Of a stretch of 64,000 nucleotides of DNA, positions 1-8,531 are shown piece after piece. The DNA is from an uncultured Lachnospiraceae bacterium (lineage in GTDB: Bacteria; Bacillota; Clostridia; Lachnospirales; Lachnospiraceae), in the NCBI GenBank assembly GCA_910589265.1, contig CAJUTQ010000039.1, positions 29,866 through 93,865 of the forward strand, read 5' to 3'. Each line of letters begins with the position of its first letter. Position 1 is the stretch's first letter. The notes under the pieces are model-generated. The model saw only the letters and a program-made list of their open reading frames with translations. It searched no databases and was not told the DNA's origin. The translations under genes were made by a program, and so were the position numbers.

Positions 1-363
1 AGCGTTTCTCTCAGGGACTACGCTCGTTTTGCCAGACTGTATTTGAATGAAGGAAACTACAATGGGAAGCAGATTCTTGAAAAGGAATGGATAGAAGACA
101 CCATGGATATTCATGCTAAATACTCCAAACCAGGAGCAAACCAAGATGATAATAATGCCATTGGATATGGATATCAGTGGTGGATACCAGAAGGGAATCA
201 AGGGGAATTTATGGCAATTGGGGTTTACGGACAATGGATTTATGTGAATCCATCCAATAATGTAATCATTGTAAAAACCAGTGCAGATCCAAATTTTACA
301 CAAAAGGGATATGAATTAAAACATGTGGAATTTTTTAGGGAGATTGCAAAGAAGATTTCGTAA
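1..363 (+). CDS. Serine hydrolase, beta-lactamase (class C / NylB-like) family, C-terminal part only
   Basis: The open frame runs in from the window edge, so the N-terminus with the catalytic SxxK is not visible. The roughly 120 visible residues match the end of the class C beta-lactamase / 6-aminohexanoate-dimer hydrolase / esterase fold: a helix reading LRDYARFARLYLNEG, a GYGYQWW strand, and the closing GVYGQWIYVNPSNNVIIVKTS-like pair of strands in which the GQ and the 'VxP..NVVIV' pattern are typical. Such enzymes hydrolyse amides or esters; substrate cannot be inferred. The gene ends before a hairpin at 438-474 and is convergent with the next gene. Confidence 0.8.
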   Translation, partial: SVSLRDYARFARLYLNEGNYNGKQILEKEWIEDTMDIHAKYSKPGANQDDNNAIGYGYQWWIPEGNQGEFMAIGVYGQWIYVNPSNNVIIVKTSADPNFTQKGYELKHVEFFREIAKKIS

Positions 364-437
364 AAGAAATGGGGGATTTTGGCATTTGTGGCTCTTATCT
401 TTCCTGACCAAAAGGTTTTTTCCCTATACTGTGCAAT

Positions 438-474
438 AAAAAGAATCTGCCCATATACAGACAGATTCTTTTTT
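438..474. terminator. Bidirectional rho-independent terminator
   Basis: A 12-bp inverted repeat (438-449 with 462-473) flanked by A-runs on one side and T-runs on the other gives a hairpin plus U-tail on both strands. It lies between two convergent genes and can end both transcripts. Confidence 0.8.
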
Positions 475-488
475 CTTTGTAAAAAATT

Positions 489-3400
489 TTAGGAAGGAAG
501 TCTTAAATTTTTGTGGGCAGTGGAAAGCATAAGCTTAATACGGTTCAACTGATTTACCTCACTGGCTCCAGGATCATAATCAATGGCCACAATATTAGAA
601 AGGGGATATTGTCTTCTAAGCTCTTTGATAACTCCTTTTCCTACAACATGGTTGGGCAGGCAGCCAAAAGGCTGGGCACATACAATATTATTGGTGCCAT
701 TATGAATTAATTCCAACATTTCTCCTGTTAAAAACCAGCCTTCCCCTGTTTGGTTTCCAATAGAGACAATGGAAGAAGCATGTTTTGCAAGCTCTTCAAT
801 AGGGGTAGGGGGAGTAAAACGCCGGCTTCTTTGGAATTCTTTCCTTGCAGCCCCTCGAAATAGTTCCATGGCCTTTATCCCCAACTTGGCATTACGGGCA
901 GTAGATTTGCTTTCTCCTAGCTTTTCTGCCTTATATACTTGATTATAGAAGCAATAGAACATAAAGTCTAACAAATCTGGAACAACGGCCTCGGCTCCTT
1001 CTGCTTCCAGTAAGTCTACCAAGTAATTATTTGCTGAGGGGAGGAATTTCACTAAAATTTCCCCCACAATGCCCACCTTTGGCTTTTCCACATCGACTAT
1101 GGGCAGATTATCAAAATCTCGAATGATTTCTTTACAAAGTCTTTGATAGGTTAAGTAGTTAGGGTGTTTGCTTCCAACAAATTCTTTACATTTTTTTGCC
1201 CATTTTTTGTGGAGACGGTTGGCAGAACCTGGTTCTGCCTCATAGGGTCTTACCCGGTAGAGACATCGAAGGAAAATATCCCCAAATTCTACAGCATACA
1301 GTGCCCTAAGGAGGAGGAGAGGAGTGATTTTAAACCCTGGATTTCCTTCCAGTCCTGACATATTAATGGAAATGACAGGGATTTGTTCTAATCCAGCCTT
1401 TTCCAAAGCTCTTCGGATGAAACCAATGTAATTGGTAGCGCGGCAGCCTCCCCCTGTCTGGGAGATGACAACGGCTATTTTATTTACATCATACTCTCCT
1501 GAAAGAATTGCCTGCATAATCTGGCCTACTACCATGAGAGAGGGATAACAGGCGTCATTATTTACATATTTTAATCCAACGTCCACAGCACTCTTATTAT
1601 CATTGGGAAGAATGACAAGCCGATAACCTCCTGCGATAAATGCTTCCTTTAATATATCAAAGTGAATAGGAGACATTTGAGGACAGAGTATTGTATACTC
1701 CTTTCGCATTTCTTCTGTAAAGATTACTCTTTGGTAGGCCGTAGATTTTAACTCTCTTTCTATTCCTCTTTCTTCCCGAACTCGAATGGCCGATAGGAGA
1801 GAGCGGATGCGAATTCTGGCAGCTCCTAAATTATTCACCTCATCAATTTTTAAGCAAGTATAAATTTTGCCTGAAGAGGACAAAATATCATGGACTTCAT
1901 CAGCAGTGACAGCGTCTAATCCGCAGCCAAAGGAATTTAACTGTATTAAATCTAAATAGTCTTTTGTTTTCACATAATTAGCAGCTGCATAAAGTCTGGA
2001 ATGGTACATCCACTGATCCGATACAAGGAGGGGGCCTTCCACAGGAGCTAAATGGGAAATGGAATCTTCTGTCAGTACAGGAATGTCATAGGAGGTAATA
2101 AGTTCAGGAATGCCATGGTGAATTTCAGGATCTATGTGGTAAGGGCGTCCAGCAAGGACAATTCCCCTTTTCCCTGTTTCTTCTAAATAGGCGAGAACTT
2201 CTTCTCCTTTTTTTTGCATGTCTTTTCTGGCTCTGTCCATTTCTTCCCAGCCATGCTTGGCAGCTTTTGTTATTTCCTTTGGGTTTAACTCTGGAAATTC
2301 TTCAATCAGTCCTTTTGTCACAATGGAAAGATTTTTAAAGGAAAGGAAGGGATTGCGAAAGACGACTTCTCCTTTTCCTATTTCTTCCACATTGTTTTTT
2401 ATATTTTCTGGATAGGATGTGACAATAGGGCAGTTATAATGGTTATTGGCATTTTCAAATTCCTGGCGTTCATAAAAAAGAGAAGGATAGAAGATAAAAT
2501 CAACGTTCTGTTTCATAAGCCAGGCTATATGGCCATGTACCAGCTTGGCAGGATAGCATTCTGACTCGCTGGGAATAGATTCAATTCCTAGCTCATAAAT
2601 TTTTCGATTAGAGCTAGGGGACAAAAGGACTTGATAATTTAAGTCTGTAAAAAAAGTAAACCAGAAGGGATAGTTTTCATACATATTTAAAACTCTCGGT
2701 ATTCCTATGCGGCCTCGAAATCCTTCATGGGCAGGGAGGGGTTCATAGGAAAACATTCTTTCCAGTTTATATTCAAATAGATTGGGCACCTGGGCTTTGG
2801 ATTTTTCTTTTCCAATACCCCTCTCACAACGGTTTCCTGAGATATACTGCCTTCCACCTGAAAAACGGTTCACGGTTAGTCGGCAGTAGTTGGTACAGCC
2901 TTTACACTTTGTCATTGTTGTTTGAAAGGCGAGGTTATTAATTTTATCAATAGAAAGCATAGTGGTCTCTGCTTTATTTGTCTCGTGGCGTTCCCTGGCA
3001 ATGAGGGCAGCTCCGAAAGCTCCCATAATTCCAGCAATATCTGGGCGGATTGCCTCACAGTCTGCAATTTTTTCAAAGCTCCTTAAGACGGCATCATTAT
3101 AAAAGGTTCCCCCTTGGACGACAATCTGTCTGCCCAGTTCAGCAGCACTGGAAACTTTTATTACTTTAAACAAGGCATTTTTTATAACCGAATAGGCAAG
3201 CCCTGCAGAAATGTCAGCCACTGCAGCTCCTTCTTTTTGGGCCTGCTTTACTTTGGAATTCATAAAAACTGTGCAGCGAGTTCCAAGATCAATGGGATGC
3301 TTGGCAAATAAAGCAGCTTTTGCAAAGTCCTCAACGGTATAATTTAAAGATTTTGCAAAGGTTTCAATAAAGGAACCACAGCCAGAGGAACAGGCTTCAT

Positions 3401-4727
3401 TCAGCTGAACACTGTCTACAGTTCCATCTTTGATTTTAATACATTTCATGTCCTGTCCCCCAATGTCTAGTATACAATCGACAGAGGGGTTAAAGAAAGC
3501 AGCGGCATAATAGTGGGCAACGGTTTCTACCTCTCCCTCATCTAATAAGAGGGCGGATTTTATTAATGCCTCTCCATAACCTGTAGAACAGGAGCGGACA
3601 ATTTTCGCACTGGGAGGAAGAAGGCTGTAGATTTCTTGAATGGAGGCAATGGTCGTAGCCAGAGGGCTTCCATTATTGTTGCTATAAAAAGAGTACAGCA
3701 AAGAACCATCTTCTCCTACAAGGGCAATTTTTGTTGTAGTTGATCCAGCATCAATGCCTAAAAAGCAGTTTCCTTCATAGGTTGCCAAATCTTTTGTGGC
3801 AACAAGATGGGAATTGTGACGCTCCTCAAAAGCTTGAAATTCTTCCTTTGAAGCAAAGAGGGGTTCCATACGTTCCACTTCGATCTCCATTTGGATGTGA
3901 GAAGAGAGTTTCTCCACCATAGTATGTAAGTCACAAATATTATCCTGTTTATAATTTAGTGCAGAGCCAATAGCAGCAAAAAGGTGTGAGTTGTCTGGGG
4001 AAACAATGTGCTCTTCATCTAATTGTAATGTGCGAATAAAGGTTGCTTTTAGTTCAGACAGAAAATGAAGGGGTCCACCTAAAAAGGCTACATGGCCTCG
4101 AATGGGCTTTCCGCAAGCAAGACCGCTAATTGTTTGATTCACAACAGCTTGAAAAATGGAGGCAGAAAGATCTTCTTTTGTAGCTCCTTCATTAATTAAA
4201 GGCTGAATATCTGTCTTTGCAAAAACACCGCAGCGAGCTGCGATATCATAAAGGGATTGATAATTTTTGGCATATTCATTTAAACCAGACGCATTCGTTT
4301 GGAGCAGGGAGGCCATTTGATCAATGAAAGATCCCGTCCCACCAGCACATATGCCGTTCATACGCTGCTCTACATTTCCTCCCTCAAAATATATAATTTT
4401 TGCATCCTCTCCTCCTAGTTCAATGGCCACATCTGTTTGAGGAGCATAGTCTGAAAGGGCGGTAGAAACAGCAATAACTTCTTGTACAAAAGGAACCTCT
4501 AAATGGTTGGCCAGTGTAAGCCCTCCAGACCCGGTAATCATAGGATGAATCGAAAGGTTACCTAATTTTTCGTAAGCTTTCTTCAATAAATGGGATAAGG
4601 TTTCCCGGATATTTGCAAAATGTCTCTCATAATCAGAGAAGAGTATGTGATGTTCTTGGTCTATGATAGCAATTTTTACAGTTGTAGAACCAATATCAAT
4701 GCCAAGAGCATAAAATTGCTTATTCAT
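489..4727 (-). CDS. Giant acyl-CoA dehydratase activase-related protein (two BcrAD/BadFG ATPase domains plus DUF2229/HgdB-like region)
   Basis: This 1412-residue protein carries two tandem ASKHA ATPase domains of the 2-hydroxyglutaryl-CoA dehydratase activator (HgdC) type. The first starts at GIDIGSTT (residue 9) and the second at GIDAGSTT (about 324). Each keeps the cysteines that hold a [4Fe-4S] cluster between subunits in HgdC: GICAGGTGSF (about 127) and AARCGVF (about 166), then CSSGCGSF (about 447) and GTRCTVF (about 484). A Cys cluster KCKGCTNYC follows near 606. The remaining 750 residues resemble DUF2229 and HgdB/D dehydratase-like domains, with CGLDAVTADE near 934 and a GGGCRATNY motif near 1092. 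Known activators inject an ATP-driven low-potential electron into dehydratases; the substrate of this fused family is unknown. It is monocistronic with its own promoter and has no dehydratase gene next to it. Confidence 0.85.
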   Translation of the reverse strand: MNKQFYALGIDIGSTTVKIAIIDQEHHILFSDYERHFANIRETLSHLLKKAYEKLGNLSIHPMITGSGGLTLANHLEVPFVQEVIAVSTALSDYAPQTDVAIELGGEDAKIIYFEGGNVEQRMNGICAGGTGSFIDQMASLLQTNASGLNEYAKNYQSLYDIAARCGVFAKTDIQPLINEGATKEDLSASIFQAVVNQTISGLACGKPIRGHVAFLGGPLHFLSELKATFIRTLQLDEEHIVSPDNSHLFAAIGSALNYKQDNICDLHTMVEKLSSHIQMEIEVERMEPLFASKEEFQAFEERHNSHLVATKDLATYEGNCFLGIDAGSTTTKIALVGEDGSLLYSFYSNNNGSPLATTIASIQEIYSLLPPSAKIVRSCSTGYGEALIKSALLLDEGEVETVAHYYAAAFFNPSVDCILDIGGQDMKCIKIKDGTVDSVQLNEACSSGCGSFIETFAKSLNYTVEDFAKAALFAKHPIDLGTRCTVFMNSKVKQAQKEGAAVADISAGLAYSVIKNALFKVIKVSSAAELGRQIVVQGGTFYNDAVLRSFEKIADCEAIRPDIAGIMGAFGAALIARERHETNKAETTMLSIDKINNLAFQTTMTKCKGCTNYCRLTVNRFSGGRQYISGNRCERGIGKEKSKAQVPNLFEYKLERMFSYEPLPAHEGFRGRIGIPRVLNMYENYPFWFTFFTDLNYQVLLSPSSNRKIYELGIESIPSESECYPAKLVHGHIAWLMKQNVDFIFYPSLFYERQEFENANNHYNCPIVTSYPENIKNNVEEIGKGEVVFRNPFLSFKNLSIVTKGLIEEFPELNPKEITKAAKHGWEEMDRARKDMQKKGEEVLAYLEETGKRGIVLAGRPYHIDPEIHHGIPELITSYDIPVLTEDSISHLAPVEGPLLVSDQWMYHSRLYAAANYVKTKDYLDLIQLNSFGCGLDAVTADEVHDILSSSGKIYTCLKIDEVNNLGAARIRIRSLLSAIRVREERGIERELKSTAYQRVIFTEEMRKEYTILCPQMSPIHFDILKEAFIAGGYRLVILPNDNKSAVDVGLKYVNNDACYPSLMVVGQIMQAILSGEYDVNKIAVVISQTGGGCRATNYIGFIRRALEKAGLEQIPVISINMSGLEGNPGFKITPLLLLRALYAVEFGDIFLRCLYRVRPYEAEPGSANRLHKKWAKKCKEFVGSKHPNYLTYQRLCKEIIRDFDNLPIVDVEKPKVGIVGEILVKFLPSANNYLVDLLEAEGAEAVVPDLLDFMFYCFYNQVYKAEKLGESKSTARNAKLGIKAMELFRGAARKEFQRSRRFTPPTPIEELAKHASSIVSIGNQTGEGWFLTGEMLELIHNGTNNIVCAQPFGCLPNHVVGKGVIKELRRQYPLSNIVAIDYDPGASEVNQLNRIKLMLSTAHKNLRLPS

Positions 4728-4785
4728 AAATATTACTTCCTTTTCTAGGTTGATATTTTTTTCGTCATGTTAGACAACAACGTAC

Positions 4786-4814
4786 ATTATACGACAGGGG
4801 GGTGAAAAGTGCAA
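4786..4814 (-). promoter_or_regulatory. Promoter of the activase gene
   Basis: Minus-strand TTGCAC (4814-4809) and TATAAT (4791-4786) are separated by 17 bp, about 60 bp upstream of the start codon at 4727. Confidence 0.6.
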
Positions 4815-4831
4815 TGGATTTTCAAAAAAGG

Positions 4832-4860
4832 TTGACAATAATAGTATGGGATGATATTTT
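4832..4860 (+). promoter_or_regulatory. Promoter of the XRE regulator gene
   Basis: TTGACA (4832-4837), a 17-bp spacer and TATTTT (4855-4860) point toward the HTH gene. The predicted start of transcription lies just upstream of the palindrome at 4880-4911. Confidence 0.55.
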
Positions 4861-4879
4861 GGATTTGTATAGTTTCATG

Positions 4880-4911
4880 GTCATTTTGACAAGCTAGCTA
4901 GTCATAATGAC
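4880..4911. promoter_or_regulatory. 32-bp palindromic operator candidate upstream of XRE gene
   Basis: The 32 bases are palindromic at 28 of 32 positions about 4895.5. The outer arms are two 11-mers (4880-4890 and 4901-4911) that are themselves near-palindromic (GTCATNNTGAC type) with centres 21 bp apart, which is two helical turns. The core is AGCTAGCT. This is the layout expected for two cooperating dimers of an HTH repressor; autoregulation by the adjacent XRE protein is inferred. Confidence 0.6.
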
Positions 4912-4967
4912 TACTCTATTTGTCTGTTAAATTTCTGCAAAGAATTTTATGGAAGGAGAGGAAATCC

Positions 4968-5171
4968 ATGCCTCTTGATAATCATTTAAAAGAATATAGA
5001 GCTAGATTTTCTTTGAGCCAGGAGAGATTAGGAGAGCTGACAGGTGTGTCCAGACAAACGATCAGTCTCATTGAACGGGGAATAGATGTTCCTTCTGTTA
5101 TACTCGCTCTAAAAATAGCGAAAGCCCTGGAAGCTAAAGTAGAGGATTTGTTTCAATATAAGGCTGAATAA
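4968..5171 (+). CDS. Small XRE-family HTH transcriptional regulator
   Basis: A 67-residue single-domain protein with the Cro/C1 helix-turn-helix: LSQERLGELTGVSRQTISLIERG spans about residues 14-36, and the C-terminus ends with the common ALEAKVEDLFQY pattern. The start is the ATG at 4968 because AAGGAGAGG (4953-4961) lies at correct spacing; an upstream TTG at 4920 would extend the frame but has no ribosome binding site. Small regulators of this length often control themselves or a neighbouring membrane protein. It stands between the divergent activase gene and the rhomboid-like gene; the operator-like palindrome is 57 bp upstream of the start. Confidence 0.9.
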   Translation: MPLDNHLKEYRARFSLSQERLGELTGVSRQTISLIERGIDVPSVILALKIAKALEAKVEDLFQYKAE

Positions 5172-5336
5172 GTAAAACAGAGGTCAAAAGGGAAGGGCTT
5201 ATGTCATACACTTTAAAAATATATTCCTTAAGATTTAATATATGCTAGGGAGGCAAAAGCATTTACTTGTCATACTCTAAAAGTAATGGTAAAATAGATG
5301 GAATAAAAAAGTTTGAGAAATAAACGAGGTGTTGGA

Positions 5337-6200
5337 ATGAACGATTTGTTGAATAAGTGGGAGAGAAAAATAGGGCGTTATGCCATCTCCAATTTATCTA
5401 TGTGGATCATTGTCGCATATGTTATTGGATATATGTTATTTTTATTTGCCCCCATTCTCCTAAGCTTTTGTACAATGAACCCCTATGCTATTTTGCATGG
5501 CCAGATTTGGAGACTGGTCACTTGGGTTTTTATTCCTCCTGGAGGGCTGAACATGTTTACAGTGTTAATGCTGTTTTTTTACTATTCTATTGGCTCAACC
5601 TTAGAAAGAACTTGGGGAACGTTTCGCTATAATGTGTACATTTTTTCAGGAATGCTTTTTTCGGTATTGGGAGGATTTCTTGTTTACTTTTTAGATTGCT
5701 TTATGGGCGCTTATAATCCTGTTTCTGCTGCTTCCATTGGGACGAATCTAGGTGCAGGAATTAGCACATATTATATTAATCTCTCCATATTTTTGGCCTT
5801 TGCTGCCTGTTATCCAGATATGCAGGTGCTTTTGTACTTTATTGTTCCAGTGAAAATTAAATGGCTGGCATACTTGGATGTAGCCTTGTTAGCATATTCC
5901 TTTTTTACCCAGGGAAGGGCACACAGAATGCTAATCATTGCTTCTTTGTTAAACTTTATTCTTTTTTTCCTTGGAACGAGAAATTTTAGAAGGGTGACTC
6001 CAAAAGAAATCCACAGAAGAAGGACGTACCAGCAGCAAGTAAGACAGCCTAGAGGGATCACAAAACATAAATGCGCCATCTGCGGCAGGACGGAGGATGA
6101 CGATCCTAACCTGGAATTTCGTTTTTGTTCTAAATGCGATGGAAATTATGAGTATTGTCAAGATCACTTGTTTACACATGAACATATACATGGCAATTAA
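5337..6200 (+). CDS. Rhomboid-like polytopic membrane protein, probably catalytically inactive, with C-terminal zinc-binding tail
   Basis: This 287-residue protein has about six hydrophobic segments between residues 15 and 210, with a WRLVTWVFIPPGG loop and a GSTLERTWG stretch that recall the L1 loop and second helix of rhomboid-superfamily proteins (rhomboid/TMEM115/DUF1751). The GxSG serine motif is not visible; the equivalent segment reads GAGISTYYINLS and no partner His is evident. The cytosolic tail has CAICGRTEDD, FCSKCDG, then a Cys/His-rich end (YCQDHLFTHEHIH), which suggests a zinc site. The ATG at 5337 is preferred over the TTG at 5313 because GAGGTG precedes it. It leads a tight three-gene cluster with the sigma-like and patatin genes. 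Confidence 0.65.
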   Translation: MNDLLNKWERKIGRYAISNLSMWIIVAYVIGYMLFLFAPILLSFCTMNPYAILHGQIWRLVTWVFIPPGGLNMFTVLMLFFYYSIGSTLERTWGTFRYNVYIFSGMLFSVLGGFLVYFLDCFMGAYNPVSAASIGTNLGAGISTYYINLSIFLAFAACYPDMQVLLYFIVPVKIKWLAYLDVALLAYSFFTQGRAHRMLIIASLLNFILFFLGTRNFRRVTPKEIHRRRTYQQQVRQPRGITKHKCAICGRTEDDDPNLEFRFCSKCDGNYEYCQDHLFTHEHIHGN

Positions 6201-6222
6201 AAAGTAGGAGTATAGAAAAAAG

Positions 6223-6885
6223 ATGCATGAGGAAGAGCAATTTTTCACGTTATTGGAACAAGTACGAAGAGAGGCCAAGGAGAAGAATAATTCTATTACT
6301 AAGGAAAGAATTAGGGACATATATAAAGAGATGGGACTAAAGGAGGAGCAGCTCTCCTTTCTATACGATTTTTTAGAAAAAGAGCATATTAAGCTTGGCG
6401 CTTTTTTTCCTTCTTTGGAAAACGACAAGAGAGAAAGCTTATTAGAAAAAGCTATGGCTGGGGATAAGGAGGCAGAGGAAAAGGCTCTCACCTTATTTTT
6501 GGAGGATATTCCTTCCATCGCCAGATTGTATGAAAACCAGGGGGCAGACTGTGGGGACTTAGAAGGAGAAGGTTATATTGCCCTATTGACAGGAATGAAA
6601 AGGATAGAAACTTGCCAAAGTCCAAAAGAGGCAGAAGGTTTTTTAATATTAAGAATTATGGACGCTATGGAGGAATTCTTAAGTGAGCAGGAAAAAGAAA
6701 GGAATTTTCATATAGAATTGGCAGATAAATTGGAGGCTGTCCACCAATGTGCAAAAGAATTATGGGAAATATATATGCGAAAGATCAGTCCGGAGGAAGT
6801 GGCATCAGAGCTTCATTGGACTCCAGAGGAAGTGAGAGAAGCTTTGTATCTTGGCGGTGTAAAAATAGAATGCATGACAGGTTAA
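6223..6885 (+). CDS. Acidic sigma-70-like protein of unknown function
   Basis: A soluble, Glu/Lys-rich 220-residue protein that I do not recognise as a named family. Parts look like degenerate sigma-70 regions. Residues about 24-58 (ITKERIRDIYKEMGLKEEQ and following to EKEHIKL) resemble region 1.1. GDLEGEGYIALLTGMKRIE near 108-126 resembles the region 2.1-2.2 pattern 'DL.QEG..GL..A...fd'. ISPEEVASELHWTPEEV near the C-terminus resembles region 3. A clear -10-binding region 2.4 and a region 4 HTH are missing. It is 22 bp after the rhomboid-like gene and 21 bp before patatin, so all three are probably co-transcribed. An anti-sigma or RNA polymerase-binding role is possible but unproven. Confidence 0.6.
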   Translation: MHEEEQFFTLLEQVRREAKEKNNSITKERIRDIYKEMGLKEEQLSFLYDFLEKEHIKLGAFFPSLENDKRESLLEKAMAGDKEAEEKALTLFLEDIPSIARLYENQGADCGDLEGEGYIALLTGMKRIETCQSPKEAEGFLILRIMDAMEEFLSEQEKERNFHIELADKLEAVHQCAKELWEIYMRKISPEEVASELHWTPEEVREALYLGGVKIECMTG

Positions 6886-6906
6886 GAGAAAGGCATGGTT
6901 ATGAAT

Positions 6907-7755
6907 ATGAAAAAGGCAGGTTTAGTTCTGGAAGGAGGGGCTACCAGAGGGATATTTACAGCGGGAGCTCTTGATTATCTCATGGAAAAGGAATTCTATT
7001 TCCCCTATGTAGTAGGAGTTTCAGCAGGGGCTTGCAATGCAGTAGACTATGTGTCCAGGCAGATTGGACGGACAAAGGAATGTATGATAGTTTCTGACAA
7101 GGCTTACCAGTATATTTCCATGAAAAATATTGTGATTCACAGAAGTCTTTTTGATATGGATATGATTTTTGATAAATTTCCGAACAACCTCATTCCTTTT
7201 GACTATGAAACATTTTTTTTAAGTCCTATTCGATGTGAGATTGTGGCCACTAACTGTTTTAGCGGGGAGGCAGAATATTTGACAGAAAAAAGGGAGAAAA
7301 AGCGTCTTATGCAAATATGCAGGGCCTCTAGCAGCCTCCCTGTTGCCTCTCCCATTACATGGATAGATGGAGTTCCCTATTTAGATGGAGGGGTAGGAGA
7401 TTCTGTTCCAATTCTCCATGCTTTTCGAAAAGGGTATAAGAAAAATGTAGTAATACTTACAAGAAAAAAAGGTTATCGAAAACCTTTAAAGAGCAAAAGC
7501 AGGGTCGTATATTTGTCCCATTACAGAAAATATCCAGAGCTTGTAAAAGCCATTCTTTTAAGACCTTATATGTACAATAAAACAATGGACTTCATTGATG
7601 AAATGGAGAAACAGGGAAGAATCTTTGTTTTGCGTCCAGACAAAATTATGTCCAGAACAGAGAGAAGGAGGGAAAAGTTGGAAGAATTTTACGAATCAGG
7701 ATATTTGACAATGGAAAACCAGTATGAAAAAATGATGGAATATTTGGGATACTAA
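6907..7755 (+). CDS. Patatin-like phospholipase family protein
   Basis: A 282-residue lipid acyl hydrolase of the bacterial patatin family (RssA/YjjU-like). The N-terminus gives the glycine-rich oxyanion motif GGATRGIFTAG, then the nucleophile elbow GVSAG, and near residue 155 the dyad aspartate in LDGG. No signal peptide is seen, so it should act in the cytoplasm or on the inner leaflet. The longest frame starts at 6895, but the ATG at 6907 makes the protein begin MKKAGLVLEGG as in the family and fits the split ribosome binding site AAGG-N3-GGTTAT at 6890-6901. It is the last gene of the cluster with the rhomboid-like membrane protein, which hints at a membrane lipid role. Confidence 0.88.
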   Translation: MKKAGLVLEGGATRGIFTAGALDYLMEKEFYFPYVVGVSAGACNAVDYVSRQIGRTKECMIVSDKAYQYISMKNIVIHRSLFDMDMIFDKFPNNLIPFDYETFFLSPIRCEIVATNCFSGEAEYLTEKREKKRLMQICRASSSLPVASPITWIDGVPYLDGGVGDSVPILHAFRKGYKKNVVILTRKKGYRKPLKSKSRVVYLSHYRKYPELVKAILLRPYMYNKTMDFIDEMEKQGRIFVLRPDKIMSRTERRREKLEEFYESGYLTMENQYEKMMEYLGY

Positions 7756-7769
7756 CCTACATAGAAAAA

Positions 7770-7822
7770 ATGTTAACCAAAAATAAAAATTGGTTGACAA
7801 ATAAACGGACTTCTTGTATACT
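7770..7822 (+). promoter_or_regulatory. bioY promoter overlapped by BirA-type biotin operator
   Basis: TGTTAACC (7771-7778) and GGTTGACA (7792-7799) form an inverted repeat with a 13-bp spacer, the form of Firmicutes BirA sites. The right arm contains the -35 TTGACA (7794-7799), followed after 17 bp by TATACT (7817-7822). Occupancy by biotinyl-AMP-loaded BirA would block RNA polymerase. Confidence 0.75.
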
Positions 7823-7865
7823 CATTTCAAACAAAGAATTTCCAGCGTATAGAAAGGTGGTTGAA

Positions 7866-8432
7866 ATGAGTAAAAAAATATCAACAAAATCCATTATTTT
7901 AATAGGTATGTTTGCGGCTGTGCTGGCTGTTATGGCCCAAATTTCTATTCCCATGCCTTCAGGAGTGCCCATTACTCTTCAAACATTTGGCGTTGCCCTT
8001 ACAGGAACTATTTTAGGCCATAAATTAGGGACAGGGGCTGTTTTTACATATCTGGCCATTGGAGGAGTGGGAATGCCTGTATTCTCTAATATGAGCGGGG
8101 GATTCGCTTCTTTTGTGGGAAAGACAGGAGGTTTTCTCATTGGTTTTCTCTTCATGGTTTGGTTTTGTGGTTTTGGTGTCCAATGGGAAGATAAGAAGCT
8201 ATGTTTACTCTATAATACTTTAGGACTTGTTATCTGTCATATTTGTGGAACAGCTCAATTTTCTTTTTTGACGGGAATGGGATTTTGGGAGTCTGCTTTA
8301 CTTGTTTCAGTGCCCTATTTCATAAAAGATGGATTATCGGTTATTGCCGCCATAGCAGTGGGAAGCCAAGTGCGAAAAAGGCTTGCCAGTGCAGGGCTTT
8401 TGGAGAGAAAGGTTATTTTGGAAAGTGAATAA
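7866..8432 (+). CDS. bioY: Biotin transporter BioY (ECF S-component)
   Basis: A 188-residue hydrophobic protein with six membrane segments. ISIPMPSGVPITLQTFGVAL near residues 26-45 and the GGVGMPVFSNMSGGFASFVG loop near 75-95 are hallmark BioY motifs lining the biotin site. It is the substrate-binding subunit of an energy-coupling-factor importer; the EcfA/A'/T energising genes are not in this window. The ATG at 7866 has AAAGGTGG at 7853-7860 and replaces a longer frame beginning at 7770 inside the operator. The upstream BirA site implies repression when biotin is plentiful, and the biotin carrier operon at 57-62 kb gives a use for the vitamin. Confidence 0.93.
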   Translation: MSKKISTKSIILIGMFAAVLAVMAQISIPMPSGVPITLQTFGVALTGTILGHKLGTGAVFTYLAIGGVGMPVFSNMSGGFASFVGKTGGFLIGFLFMVWFCGFGVQWEDKKLCLLYNTLGLVICHICGTAQFSFLTGMGFWESALLVSVPYFIKDGLSVIAAIAVGSQVRKRLASAGLLERKVILESE

Positions 8433-8444
8433 GGCGTAGGAAGG

Positions 8445-8490
8445 GCAAGCAGATTTGTACCAAGAAAGGTTATGAGTCTGTTTGCTTTTT
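8445..8490 (+). terminator. Terminator after bioY
   Basis: An inverted repeat (8445-8453 with 8477-8485, one mismatch) is followed by five T's. Confidence 0.65.
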
Positions 8491-8531
8491 ACTGTGAAAG
8501 GAGCGATAGGAGACAAAGAGAAAATTGGGTG

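Noticed and set aside
5810..6518. Two overlapping minus-strand frames opposite the rhomboid-like and sigma-like genes
   Set aside because: Both are antisense shadows rich in Ser/Leu/Phe with no ribosome binding sites; the plus-strand genes have clear features.
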